A DNA stretch of 64,000 nucleotides from Bradyrhizobium sp. U87765 SZCCT0048 (GTDB lineage: Bacteria > Pseudomonadota > Alphaproteobacteria > Rhizobiales > Xanthobacteraceae). A program made the translations under genes and the position numbers. Location: positions 558,001-622,000 of the forward strand of contig NZ_JAFCMM010000002.1 in assembly GCF_018131225.1 (NCBI RefSeq), read 5' to 3'. Positions 46,750-55,488 of this stretch are shown piece by piece. How positions within the stretch are numbered: position 1 is the first letter of the stretch; every line of letters starts with the position of its first letter. The notes under the pieces were generated by a model. The model was given only the letters and a program-made list of their open reading frames with translations, ran no database searches and was not told where the DNA came from.

Positions 46750-48192
46750 ATGCTTCGTTCCGCCCGTCCGTTCCGCTCCGCCCTGATCGCCGCCGTCGCC
46801 ATGCTCGGCGCCCCGTTCCTCGCCCCCTCCGGCGCCCTCGCGGAAAGCCGCGTCGCCCTGGTGATCGGCCAGTCGGCCTATCGCTCCGTAACCGAGCTGC
46901 CCAATCCCGCCAACGATGCGAAAATGATGGCGCAGATGCTCGGCGACGCCGGGTTCGACGTCATCAGCGCCACCGACCTGTCGCAGACCGACATGCGTGC
47001 CGCCGTGAGCAGGTTTGCCGCCAGGATCGCGGACACCGGACCCGACACCATCGCGCTGATGTTCTATGCCGGCCACGGCCTGCAGATCGACGGTGAGAAC
47101 TTCCTCGTGCCTGTCGACGTCGATCCCAGGCGCGAGGCCGATATCCCGCTGCAAGCGGTAAGGCTCAACGACGTGCTGAACACGCTGTCGTCGGTGCCGA
47201 GCAGGATGCGCATCCTGCTGCTCGACGCCTGCCGCAACAATCCCTTCCCCGACCTTGCCCGGACCGCTGGCCACGGCTTTGCCATGCTCGACGCCAAGGC
47301 CAACGCCACGGGCACGTTCATCTCGTACTCGACATCGCCGGGCGCCGAGGCCGAGGACGGCCGCGGCATCAACAGCCCCTACACCACCGCGCTGCTGAAG
47401 GCGGCGCGCGAACCCGGCCTCACCATCGAGGAGACGTTCAAGCGTGTGCGCGTCGCGGTCAATCAGGACACCAGCGGTCGCCAGACGCCGTGGGACAGTT
47501 CGTCGCTGACCGATGCCTTCCGCTTCTTCCCGACCAAGGACCAGAGCAACACGCGGCCGCAGACCACCCCGACGCGATCCGCCGATGAATGGAAGAAGCA
47601 GCTCAAGGACAAGCCGCCCCAGGCTGCCTACGACCTCGTGATCGCCGACGACAGCGTCGAGGCCTATGAAGCCTTCGTCGCCCTCTACGCGCAGCCGCCG
47701 TTCGCCGCACAGGTGCGGGGCCTGCTCGACCGCCGGCGCGAGATGATCGCCTGGCAGACGGCAAACTTCACCAATTCCCGCGCCGCTTTCGAGGCCTTCC
47801 TGAAGCTCTATCCCGACAGCGACCTCGCGGCGACCGCACGCAAGCTGATCGAACGGCTGCGTAACCGACCGCTGACCGCGCCGATCAACGTCGCTGCGCT
47901 CGGGCCGACCTGCCCGTGCGGCCAGCCAGGCCCGCCGACCAAACAGAAGGCCGATGACGATCGCCCGGCCAAGCGCAGCATGAAGCGCGCCAAGCGCGAC
48001 GACGACGACACACCGCCGCGCCGCCGTCGCCGGCCGCCGCCCGACGAGGAGGTCGTCTATGAGGCGCCGCCCCGCCCCGTCTATGTGCCTCCGATCGTCG
48101 GCGGCATCGGGATCGGCATCGGCCGCTTCGGCGGCGGCGGCGTCATGCGTGGTGGCGGCGGCACCTATGGTGGTCGCGGCCAGCGCTACTAA
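46750..48192 (+). CDS. Exported caspase-like (C14) peptidase
   Basis: 480 aa from ATG 46750; a signal peptide ends APSGALAE. The caspase p20 domain follows directly: RVALVIGQSAYRSVTELPNPANDAKMMAQMLGDAGF, the catalytic His109 in MFYAGHGLQI and Cys161 in LLLDACRNNPF, then FISYSTSPGAEAEDG, the p10-like region. Both catalytic residues are present. A helical middle (about 280-390) with a repeated feature (PDSDLAATARKLIERL) follows, then Lys/Arg/Pro-rich sequence and a Gly-rich tail GGVMRGGGGTYGGRG. These bacterial proteases often prefer Arg or Lys; the target is unknown. First of three exported-protein genes in a row. Confidence 0.88.
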   Translation: MLRSARPFRSALIAAVAMLGAPFLAPSGALAESRVALVIGQSAYRSVTELPNPANDAKMMAQMLGDAGFDVISATDLSQTDMRAAVSRFAARIADTGPDTIALMFYAGHGLQIDGENFLVPVDVDPRREADIPLQAVRLNDVLNTLSSVPSRMRILLLDACRNNPFPDLARTAGHGFAMLDAKANATGTFISYSTSPGAEAEDGRGINSPYTTALLKAAREPGLTIEETFKRVRVAVNQDTSGRQTPWDSSSLTDAFRFFPTKDQSNTRPQTTPTRSADEWKKQLKDKPPQAAYDLVIADDSVEAYEAFVALYAQPPFAAQVRGLLDRRREMIAWQTANFTNSRAAFEAFLKLYPDSDLAATARKLIERLRNRPLTAPINVAALGPTCPCGQPGPPTKQKADDDRPAKRSMKRAKRDDDDTPPRRRRRPPPDEEVVYEAPPRPVYVPPIVGGIGIGIGRFGGGGVMRGGGGTYGGRGQRY

Positions 48193-48266
48193 CGTGTTTT
48201 CGAGCGAAGCATGCCCCGGCGCGCGATCTTAAGGGATCCGCCGCCGTGGTGTAGACTGGCCGTGCG

Positions 48267-49058
48267 ATGGCTCGGGACCCGCGCCGCATGATCGTCCGCC
48301 TCCGCCTCCGGATCGGCCTGCTGCTGCTGCTGCTGCTGCTGCCGGCGATGCCGGCGCGCGCCGCGGTCGACCGGATCGATGTCCCGCCCTTGCCCACGAC
48401 GCCAGCGCAGCCGCCATCCGCCACCGAGCAGCCCCCGCCTCCCGTAGCGCCGCCGGCCGAAACGCCGGCGCAAACCACGGTCACCGCGCCGGCGGACGAA
48501 CCGCGCAAGGCGCCGGCCCCGGGGACGACCACCGTTCCCACCTTCGATGCCAAGGCGATCGCCGCCGATCCGGCGATCAAACAGCTCAGCGACCGCATCG
48601 CCGCCAATCCCCGGGATCATGCGGCATGGTATCGGCGCGGCCAGCTTTATGCCGTGCAGGGCGCCTATCATCTCGCGATCAAGGACTTCAACGAGGCGCT
48701 ACGCCTCAACCCGAAGGATCCCGAGGCCTACAACAACCGCTGCTGGACACGCACAGTGATGGGCGATCTCGGCGCCGCGGCCGGGGATTGCGAGGAAGCG
48801 CTGCGGCTGCGGCCGGGCTTCGTCGACGCGCTCGACAGCCGCGGCCTGCTCAACCTCAAGAGCGGACGGATCCGCGAGGCGGTCACCGACTTCAACGCCG
48901 CGCTCGCCGTCAATCCACGCCTCGCCTCCTCGCTCTACGGGCGCGGCCTCGCCCGCCTGCGCAGCGGTGCGGCGGCCGACGGCGAGCGGGACATCGCCGG
49001 CGCGCGGGCGATCGATCCCGGTGTCGTCGCCGCGTTCGCGAGCTACGGCCTGCGCTGA
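48267..49058 (+). CDS. Exported TPR-repeat protein
   Basis: 263 aa, or 256 from ATG 48288, which gives a shorter signal peptide. The leader has a leucine run (IGLLLLLLLLPAMPARA). After a Pro/Ala-rich linker there are four TPR units from about residue 110: HAAWYRRGQLYAVQGAYHLAIKDFNEALRLNP, DPEAYNNRCWTRTVMGDLGAAAGDCEEALRLRP, VDALDSRGLLNLKSGRIREAVTDFNAALAVNP, SSLYGRGLARLRSGAAADGERDIAGARAIDP. TPRs bind proteins, so this may hold a partner in the periplasm. It starts 74 bases after the caspase-like gene. Confidence 0.85.
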   Translation: MARDPRRMIVRLRLRIGLLLLLLLLPAMPARAAVDRIDVPPLPTTPAQPPSATEQPPPPVAPPAETPAQTTVTAPADEPRKAPAPGTTTVPTFDAKAIAADPAIKQLSDRIAANPRDHAAWYRRGQLYAVQGAYHLAIKDFNEALRLNPKDPEAYNNRCWTRTVMGDLGAAAGDCEEALRLRPGFVDALDSRGLLNLKSGRIREAVTDFNAALAVNPRLASSLYGRGLARLRSGAAADGERDIAGARAIDPGVVAAFASYGLR

Positions 49059-49172
49059 GCGCTCCGCCACCGGCTTGAACCCGCCACCGCCGGACTCACA
49101 CCAACAACACGGGAGCCGCGGATGCCGGCAGGCGTCCGGGCCAGCCCGGACGGACAGCATCAGGAGGAGACG

Positions 49173-49814
49173 ATGTTGACATCGTTCAGGACCAACACGA
49201 CACGCACCGCATGTGGCGTCGCCCTCGCCGTCGCATGCGCCATCGCGCCGGCCCGTGCACAGGACGCGATCGGCACCGACCAGATCCTCAATGCCCTGAC
49301 ATCGAAGCCGCGGGTGACGCGCAGCATGGCGGCGCCGCGTCCCGATCCGGCGGCGACGGCTGCCCAGGACCGGTTCGTCGCCGGCCTGCGCAACCGGCCG
49401 ACACGTTCACTGTCGCTGAGCGAACGCGACGAGATCGCGACCATTGCGCGCGACCGGCCCAACATCGATCTGGAAATCACCTTCGAGTACAATTCCGCCG
49501 ACATCAGCGCCAAGGCGCTGCCCCAGGTGGAAGCTCTCGGCAAGGCCCTCGCCACACCGACCTTGAAGGGCTCGACCTTCGTCGTCGCCGGCTACACCGA
49601 CGCCACCGGCGGCGACACCTACAATCAGGAACTCAGCGAACGCCGCGCGGATGCGATCAAGGCCATGCTGGTCGAGAAGTACGGCGTCACTGCCGCCGAT
49701 CTCGTCACCGTCGGCTATGGCAAGACGCGGCTGAAGAACCCGGACAATCCGACCGACCCGGCCAACCGCCGCGTGCAGGTCGTGACCATGACCGACAAGG
49801 CCGCCGCGCAGTAA
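49173..49814 (+). CDS. OmpA-domain exported protein
   Basis: 213 aa from ATG 49173, with AGGAGGA close before it. A signal peptide ends APARAQ. The C-terminal OmpA/MotB domain (about 100-210) has ITFEYNSADISAKALPQVEALGKAL, VAGYTDATGGDTYNQELSERRADAIKAML, VGYGKTRLKNPDNPTDPANRRVQV, which bind meso-DAP of peptidoglycan through the Asp and Arg in these stretches. No lipobox or barrel is visible. Third of a run of exported proteins; 114 bases after the TPR gene. Confidence 0.9.
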   Translation: MLTSFRTNTTRTACGVALAVACAIAPARAQDAIGTDQILNALTSKPRVTRSMAAPRPDPAATAAQDRFVAGLRNRPTRSLSLSERDEIATIARDRPNIDLEITFEYNSADISAKALPQVEALGKALATPTLKGSTFVVAGYTDATGGDTYNQELSERRADAIKAMLVEKYGVTAADLVTVGYGKTRLKNPDNPTDPANRRVQVVTMTDKAAAQ

Positions 49815-49831
49815 TCGTGATCACAGCTGGC

Positions 49832-49849
49832 GCGTGCCACGCGGCACGC
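49832..49849. terminator. Short hairpin between convergent OmpA-domain and DUF1244 genes
   Basis: 7-bp arms 49832-49838 and 49843-49849 with a 4-base loop, in the 53 bases between two convergent stop codons. No T tail. Confidence 0.5.
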
Positions 49850-49867
49850 AGGGCATGACGCCGGCGC

Positions 49868-50200
49868 TCAGTGGCCAGGATGACTCTTCTTCATCGCCGC
49901 GAGCTGCTCCGGCGTCGCCGCGCCCTGGTGCTTTTCCTTCCAGACGTCATAGGGCATGCCGTAGACCGCCTCGCGGCTCGCATCCCTGGTGAGCGCGACG
50001 CCGCGCGCGTCGGCCGCGTCCTTCAGCCAGTTCGACAGGCAGTTGCGGCAGAACCCGGCGAGATTCATCAACGCGATGTTCTGGACGTCGGTTCGCTCGC
50101 GCAGGTGCGCGACCAGCCGACGGAAGGCGGCCGCCTCCAGCTCTGTTCTGGTTTTGTCGTCGAGCGTGGCGGTCTGGTCGGGTGCATTCTGTTCGGACAT
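49868..50200 (-). CDS. DUF1244 family protein
   Basis: 110 aa from ATG 50200. The family core is TELEAAAFRRLVAHLRERTDVQNIALMNLAGFCRNCLSNWLKDAA followed by EAVYGMPYDVWKEKHQ, with the two conserved cysteines in FCRNCL. Structure known from related proteins is a small helical dimer; role unknown. It is next to and divergent from a DUF1036 gene and pyk, a neighbourhood that recurs in Hyphomicrobiales. Confidence 0.88.
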   Translation of the reverse strand: MSEQNAPDQTATLDDKTRTELEAAAFRRLVAHLRERTDVQNIALMNLAGFCRNCLSNWLKDAADARGVALTRDASREAVYGMPYDVWKEKHQGAATPEQLAAMKKSHPGH

Positions 50201-50403
50201 GGCCTGATCCCGGATTATGATCTGCGTCAGCCACAGAAATAGGAAATTGTCACAGATTTTGCCATATCGCGGGCCGAATCGGGGCCGAGCGCTTGCGCAG
50301 CCTGCCTTCGAGGGCATCCCCTGACCCGAGAATTGATCGTGATCGCCGTTGACAGGGTATGCCAGTTACGCGAAATCAACAATCGATTGATAAATCTGAC
50401 GAA

Positions 50404-51000
50404 ATGACCGCACCCGATCGTTCGCAGCCGCACACCGTTCGCCCGCGCGCCCAGCATCTGCTGGCGATGCTGACGGCTGTGGTGGCGCTGGCCGCGCTGT
50501 GCGGCTTCAGCACGCCCGCCGCCGCCGACTTCCGTCTGTGCAACAACACCGCAAGCCGCGTCGGCATCGCGCTCGGATACAAGGATGCCGAGGGCTGGAC
50601 CACGGAAGGCTGGTGGAACATCTCCGCCCGCAGCTGCGAGACGCTGCTCCGTGGCACGCTTGTCGCACGATACTATTACATCTACGCGGTCGACTACGAT
50701 CGTGGCGGCGAATGGTCCGGACAGGCGTACATGTGCTCACGCGACAAGGAGTTCACCATCAAGGGCACCGAGGATTGTCTGGCGCGCGGCTACGACCGCA
50801 CCGGCTTCTTCGAGGTCGATACCGGTGACCAGCGCGCATGGACCGTGCAGCTGACCGAATCCGCCGAACAGCAGAAGCCGGCGCCGGGTCTGCCCGGCCT
50901 GCCCAACTCTCCCCCATCAGGCGGAGCGCCCCAGCTCGGCGCACCGCCCGCGACGCCGGGAATCCCCCCGGCCGCGGCACCAGGACAGAAACCGCAATGA
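50404..51000 (+). CDS. DUF1036 exported protein
   Basis: 198 aa from ATG 50404; the frame is open from ATG 50359 and either could be used. A signal sequence (ends TPAAA) precedes DFRLCNNTASRVGIALGYKDAEGWTTEGWWNISARSCETLLRGTLVARYYYIYAVDYDRGGEWSG, the DUF1036 fold with conserved Cys and Trp. The C-terminus is Pro/Gly-rich. It overlaps the pyk start by ATGA, so both are co-translated. Function unknown. Confidence 0.87.
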   Translation: MTAPDRSQPHTVRPRAQHLLAMLTAVVALAALCGFSTPAAADFRLCNNTASRVGIALGYKDAEGWTTEGWWNISARSCETLLRGTLVARYYYIYAVDYDRGGEWSGQAYMCSRDKEFTIKGTEDCLARGYDRTGFFEVDTGDQRAWTVQLTESAEQQKPAPGLPGLPNSPPSGGAPQLGAPPATPGIPPAAAPGQKPQ

Positions 51001-52433
51001 GACGCCTGCGGCGCATCAAGATTCTCGCCACCCTCGGCCCGGCCTCCTCCGACAGCGCGACGCTGCGCAAGCTGTTCGAGGCAGGCGCCGACGTGTTCCG
51101 CATCAACATGAGCCACACCTCGCACGACAAGATGCGGGAGCTCGTCGCAACCATTCGCAACGTCGAGACCAGCTACGGCCGGCCGATCGGCATTCTCGTC
51201 GACTTGCAAGGGCCGAAGCTGCGGCTCGGCCAGTTCGCCGAGGGCTCCGCCCAGCTCAACAACGGCGAGACCTTCGTCCTCGATTCCAATCCCGCGCTCG
51301 GCGACAAGACCCGCGTGATGCTGCCGCATCCGGAGATTCTCGCGGCGCTGCGCCCCGGCCACGCGCTGCTGCTCGACGACGGCAAGGTGCGCCTGATCGC
51401 CGAGGACACCACGCCCGAGCGCGCCATCACCCGTGTCGTGATCGGTGGCAAGATGTCGGACCGCAAGGGCGTCAGCCTGCCGGACACCGACCTGCCGGTG
51501 TCGGCGATGACCTCCAAGGACCGCGCCGACCTCGAGGCCGCGGCGGAAGCCGGCGTCGACTGGATCGCGCTGTCATTCGTGCAGCGCCCCGACGACGTCG
51601 TCGAGGCCAAGAAGCTGACGCGCGGCCGTGCCGCGGTGATGTCCAAGATCGAGAAGCCGCAGGCGATCGACCGCCTGCCGGAGATCGTCGAGGTGTCGGA
51701 CGCGCTGATGGTGGCGCGCGGCGATCTCGGCGTCGAATTGCCGGCCGAGCGCGTGCCCGGCCTGCAGAAGCAGATCACGCGGCTGGCGCGCCGCGCCGGC
51801 AAGCCGGTGGTGATCGCCACCCAGATGCTGGAATCGATGATCCAGTCGCCCGTGCCGACACGCGCCGAAGTGTCGGACGTCGCCACCGCGGTGTTCGAGG
51901 GCGCGGACGCCATCATGCTGTCGGCCGAGTCGGCCGCGGGCAAGTATCCGGTCGAGGCGGTCGCGACCATGAATCGCATCGGCGAGGAAGTGGAGCGCGA
52001 TCCGACCTATCGCTCGGTGATCAGCGCCCAGCGCCCCGATCCCGAAGCCACCGTGGGCGACGCCATCGCCGACGCCGCGCGCCAGATCGCCGAAACGCTC
52101 GACCTGTCAGCCCTGATCTGCTGGACGAGCTCCGGCTCGACCGCGCTGCGCGTCGCCCGCGAGCGGCCGAAGCCGCCGGTGGTCGCGATCACGCCGAACC
52201 TGATCACCGGCCGCAAGCTGTCGCTGGTGTGGGGCGTGCACTGCGTGATCGCCGAGGACGCCCACGACCAGGACGACATGGTGGAACGCGCCGGCCGCAT
52301 CGCTTTCCGCGACGGCTTCGCCAACTCCGGCCAGCGCGTCATCATCGTCGCCGGCGTTCCGCTCGGCCGCCCCGGCACCACCAACATGGTGCGCATCGCA
52401 TCGGTCGGCCCGAACGGCGACGCCAACGTGTGA
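50997..52433 (+). CDS. pyk: Pyruvate kinase
   Basis: 478 aa. Makes pyruvate and ATP from phosphoenolpyruvate and ADP. The start RRIKILATLGPASSD, the NMSHTSHDKM block, DLQGPKLRLG, the active-site stretch AAVMSKIEKPQAIDRLPEIVEVSDALMVARGDLGVELP (with the catalytic Lys and Mg-binding Glu/Asp), TQMLESMIQSPVPTRAEVSDVATAVFEGADAIMLSAESA, and the C-terminal allosteric domain are all in place. ATG 50997 overlaps the DUF1036 stop. Confidence 0.97.
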   Translation: MRRLRRIKILATLGPASSDSATLRKLFEAGADVFRINMSHTSHDKMRELVATIRNVETSYGRPIGILVDLQGPKLRLGQFAEGSAQLNNGETFVLDSNPALGDKTRVMLPHPEILAALRPGHALLLDDGKVRLIAEDTTPERAITRVVIGGKMSDRKGVSLPDTDLPVSAMTSKDRADLEAAAEAGVDWIALSFVQRPDDVVEAKKLTRGRAAVMSKIEKPQAIDRLPEIVEVSDALMVARGDLGVELPAERVPGLQKQITRLARRAGKPVVIATQMLESMIQSPVPTRAEVSDVATAVFEGADAIMLSAESAAGKYPVEAVATMNRIGEEVERDPTYRSVISAQRPDPEATVGDAIADAARQIAETLDLSALICWTSSGSTALRVARERPKPPVVAITPNLITGRKLSLVWGVHCVIAEDAHDQDDMVERAGRIAFRDGFANSGQRVIIVAGVPLGRPGTTNMVRIASVGPNGDANV

Positions 52434-52464
52434 CGGGCCGCGTCCGCGGCAATAGCGACCATTG

Positions 52465-52499
52465 AAAAGCCGCGGCGCCTGCGCACCGCGGCTTTTTTT
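52465..52499 (+). terminator. Rho-independent terminator of pyk
   Basis: 11-bp arms 52465-52475 and 52486-52496, 10-base loop, and a T run to 52499. It is 31 bases after the pyk stop and faces osmC, whose stop follows at 52522. Confidence 0.93.
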
Positions 52500-52521
52500 G
52501 TTGCGCGTGGCAGTGTGGCGG

Positions 52522-52947
52522 TCAGCTCACCAGCGCGGCGTCGAGCGAGATCTCGGCCTTGAGCAGCTTCGACACCGGGCAGCCGGCCTTGGCCTTGGCG
52601 GCGAGCTCCTGGAAGGTCTTGTCATCGGCGCCCGGAATCTTCGCGCGCAGCGTCAGGTGCACGGCGGTGATGGCGAAGCCATCGGCGACCTTGTCGAGCG
52701 TCACTTCCGCCGTGGTCTCCATGTTCTCCGCGGTGAGCTTGGCTTCGCCAAGGATCAATGACAGCGCCATGGTGAAGCAGCCGGCATGGGCCGCGCCGAT
52801 CAATTCCTCGGGATTGGTGCCCGGCTTGCCTTCGAAACGGCTGGCGAAACCATAGGGATAGGCATTGAGCGCGCCGCTCTTGGTCGAGATCGCGCCCTTG
52901 CCGTCCTTGATGCCGCCGCTCCAGACGGCCGATCCTTGCGTCTTCAT
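52522..52947 (-). CDS. osmC: OsmC family peroxiredoxin
   Basis: 141 aa from ATG 52947 (AAGGGAG upstream). Two catalytic cysteines: Cys in GAAHAGCFTMALS and Cys in KAKAGCPVSKLL, spaced as in OsmC. They reduce organic hydroperoxides. The start GSAVWSGGIKDGKGAISTKSGALNAYPYGFASRF is the OsmC (rather than Ohr) form, and the length fits E. coli OsmC (143). Single gene, convergent with pyk. Confidence 0.9.
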   Translation of the reverse strand: MKTQGSAVWSGGIKDGKGAISTKSGALNAYPYGFASRFEGKPGTNPEELIGAAHAGCFTMALSLILGEAKLTAENMETTAEVTLDKVADGFAITAVHLTLRAKIPGADDKTFQELAAKAKAGCPVSKLLKAEISLDAALVS

Positions 52948-53078
52948 GTCCAACTCCCTTGCTGCGGCCCGCCGTGAACCGGCGTCCGTCATCCAGTTAT
53001 CGTCGATGGATATGTCAACTCGATGCCGGCCATCGTGTCCGGCCGGGCGGCCCATCCTGCGCGTCCGCGAGGACGACC

Positions 53079-54053
53079 TCAAGGCTCCGCAAACTGGCGT
53101 TGCGGCGTCAGTGCATCGACCATCGCGTCGATCGCCGCAATCACGGTGTCGGTCGCCGCGTTCTGGACCATGTGGCCGACGCCGGGCAGCTCCACGAGCC
53201 GGGCATGCGGAACCGCCGCGACGAAGGCGCGGGCGTGCACGTCGATCGGCACGATGGTGTCGGCATCGCCGGCGATCACCGTGGCCGGCACGGCGATGTC
53301 GCCATAACGGCCGACCTGCGCGAGCACGCCGGCCTTGAGGGTGACGCGGTCATGGGCGTTGGCGAGGAATTCCAGCGGGCGCAGCAACAGCGCCAGCGCA
53401 GCGTCGCGCACGTAGTGAGACGGCATCGCCTGGGGCACGAACGCCGAACGCGCACCCGGCGCAAGCACCGCCACCCCCGCAGGCAGGGCGAGCGTGCGCG
53501 CGAACAGCGGGCCGATCAACGGCGTCGCCGCCAGCGCGTCGTGCCAGGCGACGCCGCTGCCGCGCCAGGGATGAGTGACCGGAGCGAGCATCACAAGACC
53601 CGCGACACACGCCGGATGATTGAGCGCCATCGCCGGCCCGAGCGTGCCGGCAAGCGAATGCACCACGAAAATCGCGCTGGAGATGCCGAGCTTCTCCAGC
53701 CCCTCGTTGATCATCGCCGCCTGGATCGCCGGCAGCGAGTCGTCGGCGCGCGCGCGGATGCTGAAGCCATGGCCGGGACGATCGACCAGGATGACGCGGT
53801 GGCGCCGCGCCAGCGGCGTACCCAGCGGCAGACGCATGGATTCGAGATTGGAGCTCGCACCATGCACCAGCACCAGCGGCGGCCCGGCCGCATCGCGCGG
53901 GCCAAGCTCCACCACATGCAGCCGTCCGCCGGCGACGTCGACGAGACGCCCGGCCGGACGATAGATGCGCTCGATCACGCGCACGCCGACCCAGGTGATC
54001 AGCGCAAGGACCAGCAGCGCGATCACAACCCACAGCACGATCATGGCAATCAT
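53079..54053 (-). CDS. Membrane-anchored alpha/beta hydrolase
   Basis: 324 aa. Membrane helix (about 3-26), then a hydrolase core with LVLVHGASSNLESM (oxyanion HG), nucleophile elbow VVHSLAGTLGPA (Ser in HSLAG, where G-x-S-x-G is altered to H-S-L-A-G), acid in IAGDADTIVP and histidine in LPGVGHMVQN. A full triad is present. The elbow with His in place of the first Gly is seen in some lipase-like members. Substrate unknown. It has a similar domain plan to the hydrolase at 26411 but different sequence. Confidence 0.83.
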   Translation of the reverse strand: MIAMIVLWVVIALLVLALITWVGVRVIERIYRPAGRLVDVAGGRLHVVELGPRDAAGPPLVLVHGASSNLESMRLPLGTPLARRHRVILVDRPGHGFSIRARADDSLPAIQAAMINEGLEKLGISSAIFVVHSLAGTLGPAMALNHPACVAGLVMLAPVTHPWRGSGVAWHDALAATPLIGPLFARTLALPAGVAVLAPGARSAFVPQAMPSHYVRDAALALLLRPLEFLANAHDRVTLKAGVLAQVGRYGDIAVPATVIAGDADTIVPIDVHARAFVAAVPHARLVELPGVGHMVQNAATDTVIAAIDAMVDALTPQRQFAEP

Positions 54054-54228
54054 CCGGCGCTTCTCTTCTCAGGTACGAACCAGCGCCGCCATCGTTTCCA
54101 TGCCACGCGGCAGCCGGCAAGACGCGATGAAAAGCGATACGGGAACATTCGGCGCACGGGCTGGTGCGACGGTCCAGACGCTCGCATTCCGTCCCGGCAG
54201 CCCCTTTGCGAATGTCAGATCCATCACA

Positions 54229-54873
54229 CTAGATGTCGCGGCCCTCGACCTTCTCGGACAGGGTCTTGACCATCTCCGGCACCTTCTCGAGACGCGGGTT
54301 GAGCGCCAGCGCCTGGCGGAAGGCATCGAGCGCGCGCTTGTCGTCGCCGTACTCCTCCATGATCATGCCGAGGCCGGCCAGCGCACCGAAATGGCGCGGC
54401 TCCCGCACCAGCACTTCGCGGATGTCGGAGAGCGCGCGAACGTAGTCGTTCTTGAGGTAATAGACGGTGGCGCGCCGGTTCCAGGCCTCGATGTAGTCGG
54501 GCCGCAGCTTGACCACGGAATCGAGCAGCTTGAGCGCAACGTCGAGCTGTTTGGTCTCCATGGCCGCGCCGGCCCGCGCCATCAGCAACGCGGCGGTATC
54601 GCTGGGCGTGGACGACCAGATTGCCCAGATCCGCGCCTCGACATGCTTGGCGCTGGCGTCATCCGGCGCGACCTTCAGGGCGCCGAACAGGAAATCGAGA
54701 TTTTTGGTCTTGTCGCCACCGACCCGCGGCAGCTCCTTGGGAGGCCCGGGGGGCTTGGCTGTGGCCGGCGGCCCGAGCTGCGGCCGCTGCTGGGCGGCGA
54801 CCGGTGCCGCAGCGAACAAGATGGCGACGGCGGTCGCGGCGAGCAGGCGCAATGCCATGGACGGGTTTGCCAT
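54229..54873 (-). CDS. Exported TPR protein
   Basis: 214 aa. Signal peptide ends APVAAQ, then a Pro-rich linker and three TPR-like repeats: ARAGAAMETKQLDVALKLLDSVVKLRPDYIEA, WNRRATVYYLKNDYVRALSDIREVLVREPRH, FGALAGLGMIMEEYGDDKRALDAFRQALALNPRLEK. It resembles other periplasmic TPR proteins in this group. Partner and role unknown. The gene stands alone, 175 bases from the hydrolase. Confidence 0.85.
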   Translation of the reverse strand: MANPSMALRLLAATAVAILFAAAPVAAQQRPQLGPPATAKPPGPPKELPRVGGDKTKNLDFLFGALKVAPDDASAKHVEARIWAIWSSTPSDTAALLMARAGAAMETKQLDVALKLLDSVVKLRPDYIEAWNRRATVYYLKNDYVRALSDIREVLVREPRHFGALAGLGMIMEEYGDDKRALDAFRQALALNPRLEKVPEMVKTLSEKVEGRDI

Positions 54874-55002
54874 GGGCGAAGTCTAGACGTGCTTTATCGC
54901 ACTGCAAAGCGCCGCAGCGTCAAACGGACGTGATATGGACAATCCAGAGCCCCGGCAGGCGCCGGAGCTTGCATGATCCGGCCGAGGCCAGGATCAGCCC
55001 TA

Positions 55003-55128
55003 TCAGCCCTGGCGGGCCTTGAAACGGCGCTGGACCTTGTTGATCACGTAAACCCGGCCCTTGCGACGGACCAGACGGTTGGCGCGATGGCGGCCACGCA
55101 GCGACTTCAGCGAATTACGGACCTTCAT
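55003..55128 (-). CDS. rpmJ: 50S ribosomal protein bL36
   Basis: 41 aa, read by eye on the minus strand: begins [20 protein letters not shown] and continues [21 protein letters not shown]. This is the zinc-free (C-minus) form of bL36, lacking the four zinc cysteines, as usual in alphaproteobacteria. It sits on the large subunit near the GTPase centre. An AGG stretch lies upstream of the start. It stands alone. Confidence 0.95.
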   Translation of the reverse strand: MKVRNSLKSLRGRHRANRLVRRKGRVYVINKVQRRFKARQG

Positions 55129-55488
55129 GGGACTAACCTGCTCGTTGAAAGGCCGCGTATGAGGCCGAAAAACAAGGAAAAATTCGGGGATGCCCCGCCG
55201 GCAGCCGGGCTGCGCGAGACGGCCGGGTTCTAGCCATGCGACAGTGGAATGTCAATGCGACTGCACGTGATTTGTCCGCTTTTGTGGTGCGCCGCCTCCG
55301 TGCGCCAGCCCCGCTGCTTTATTACAACCACCTGAAATCGTAACAAAATTCCGTGCGGCGAACCGTCCACAGCGGCGTGAAGGTGCGCCAGCGGGATCGT
55401 GCAAGATCCCTTCCGCTGCGCCTGAATTCGTTATAGCGTATAATCAATTTCAGATTGGCCTTATCCTCCTGCTGCCCGGGTGCCTGCC
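55129..55488. other. 360-base gap between rpmJ and the amidohydrolase gene
   Basis: Divergent promoter region, with A/T-rich stretches around 55320-55350. A perfect -10 hexamer TATAAT is at 55439-55444, 45 bases before the amidohydrolase start; no good -35 is at the right spacing. No gene is supported. Confidence 0.4.
55439..55444 (+). promoter_or_regulatory. Candidate -10 element of the amidohydrolase gene
   Basis: TATAAT, an exact hexamer and rare in this GC-rich sequence. The -35 region (about 55416-55421) is poor. Weak evidence. Confidence 0.3.
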
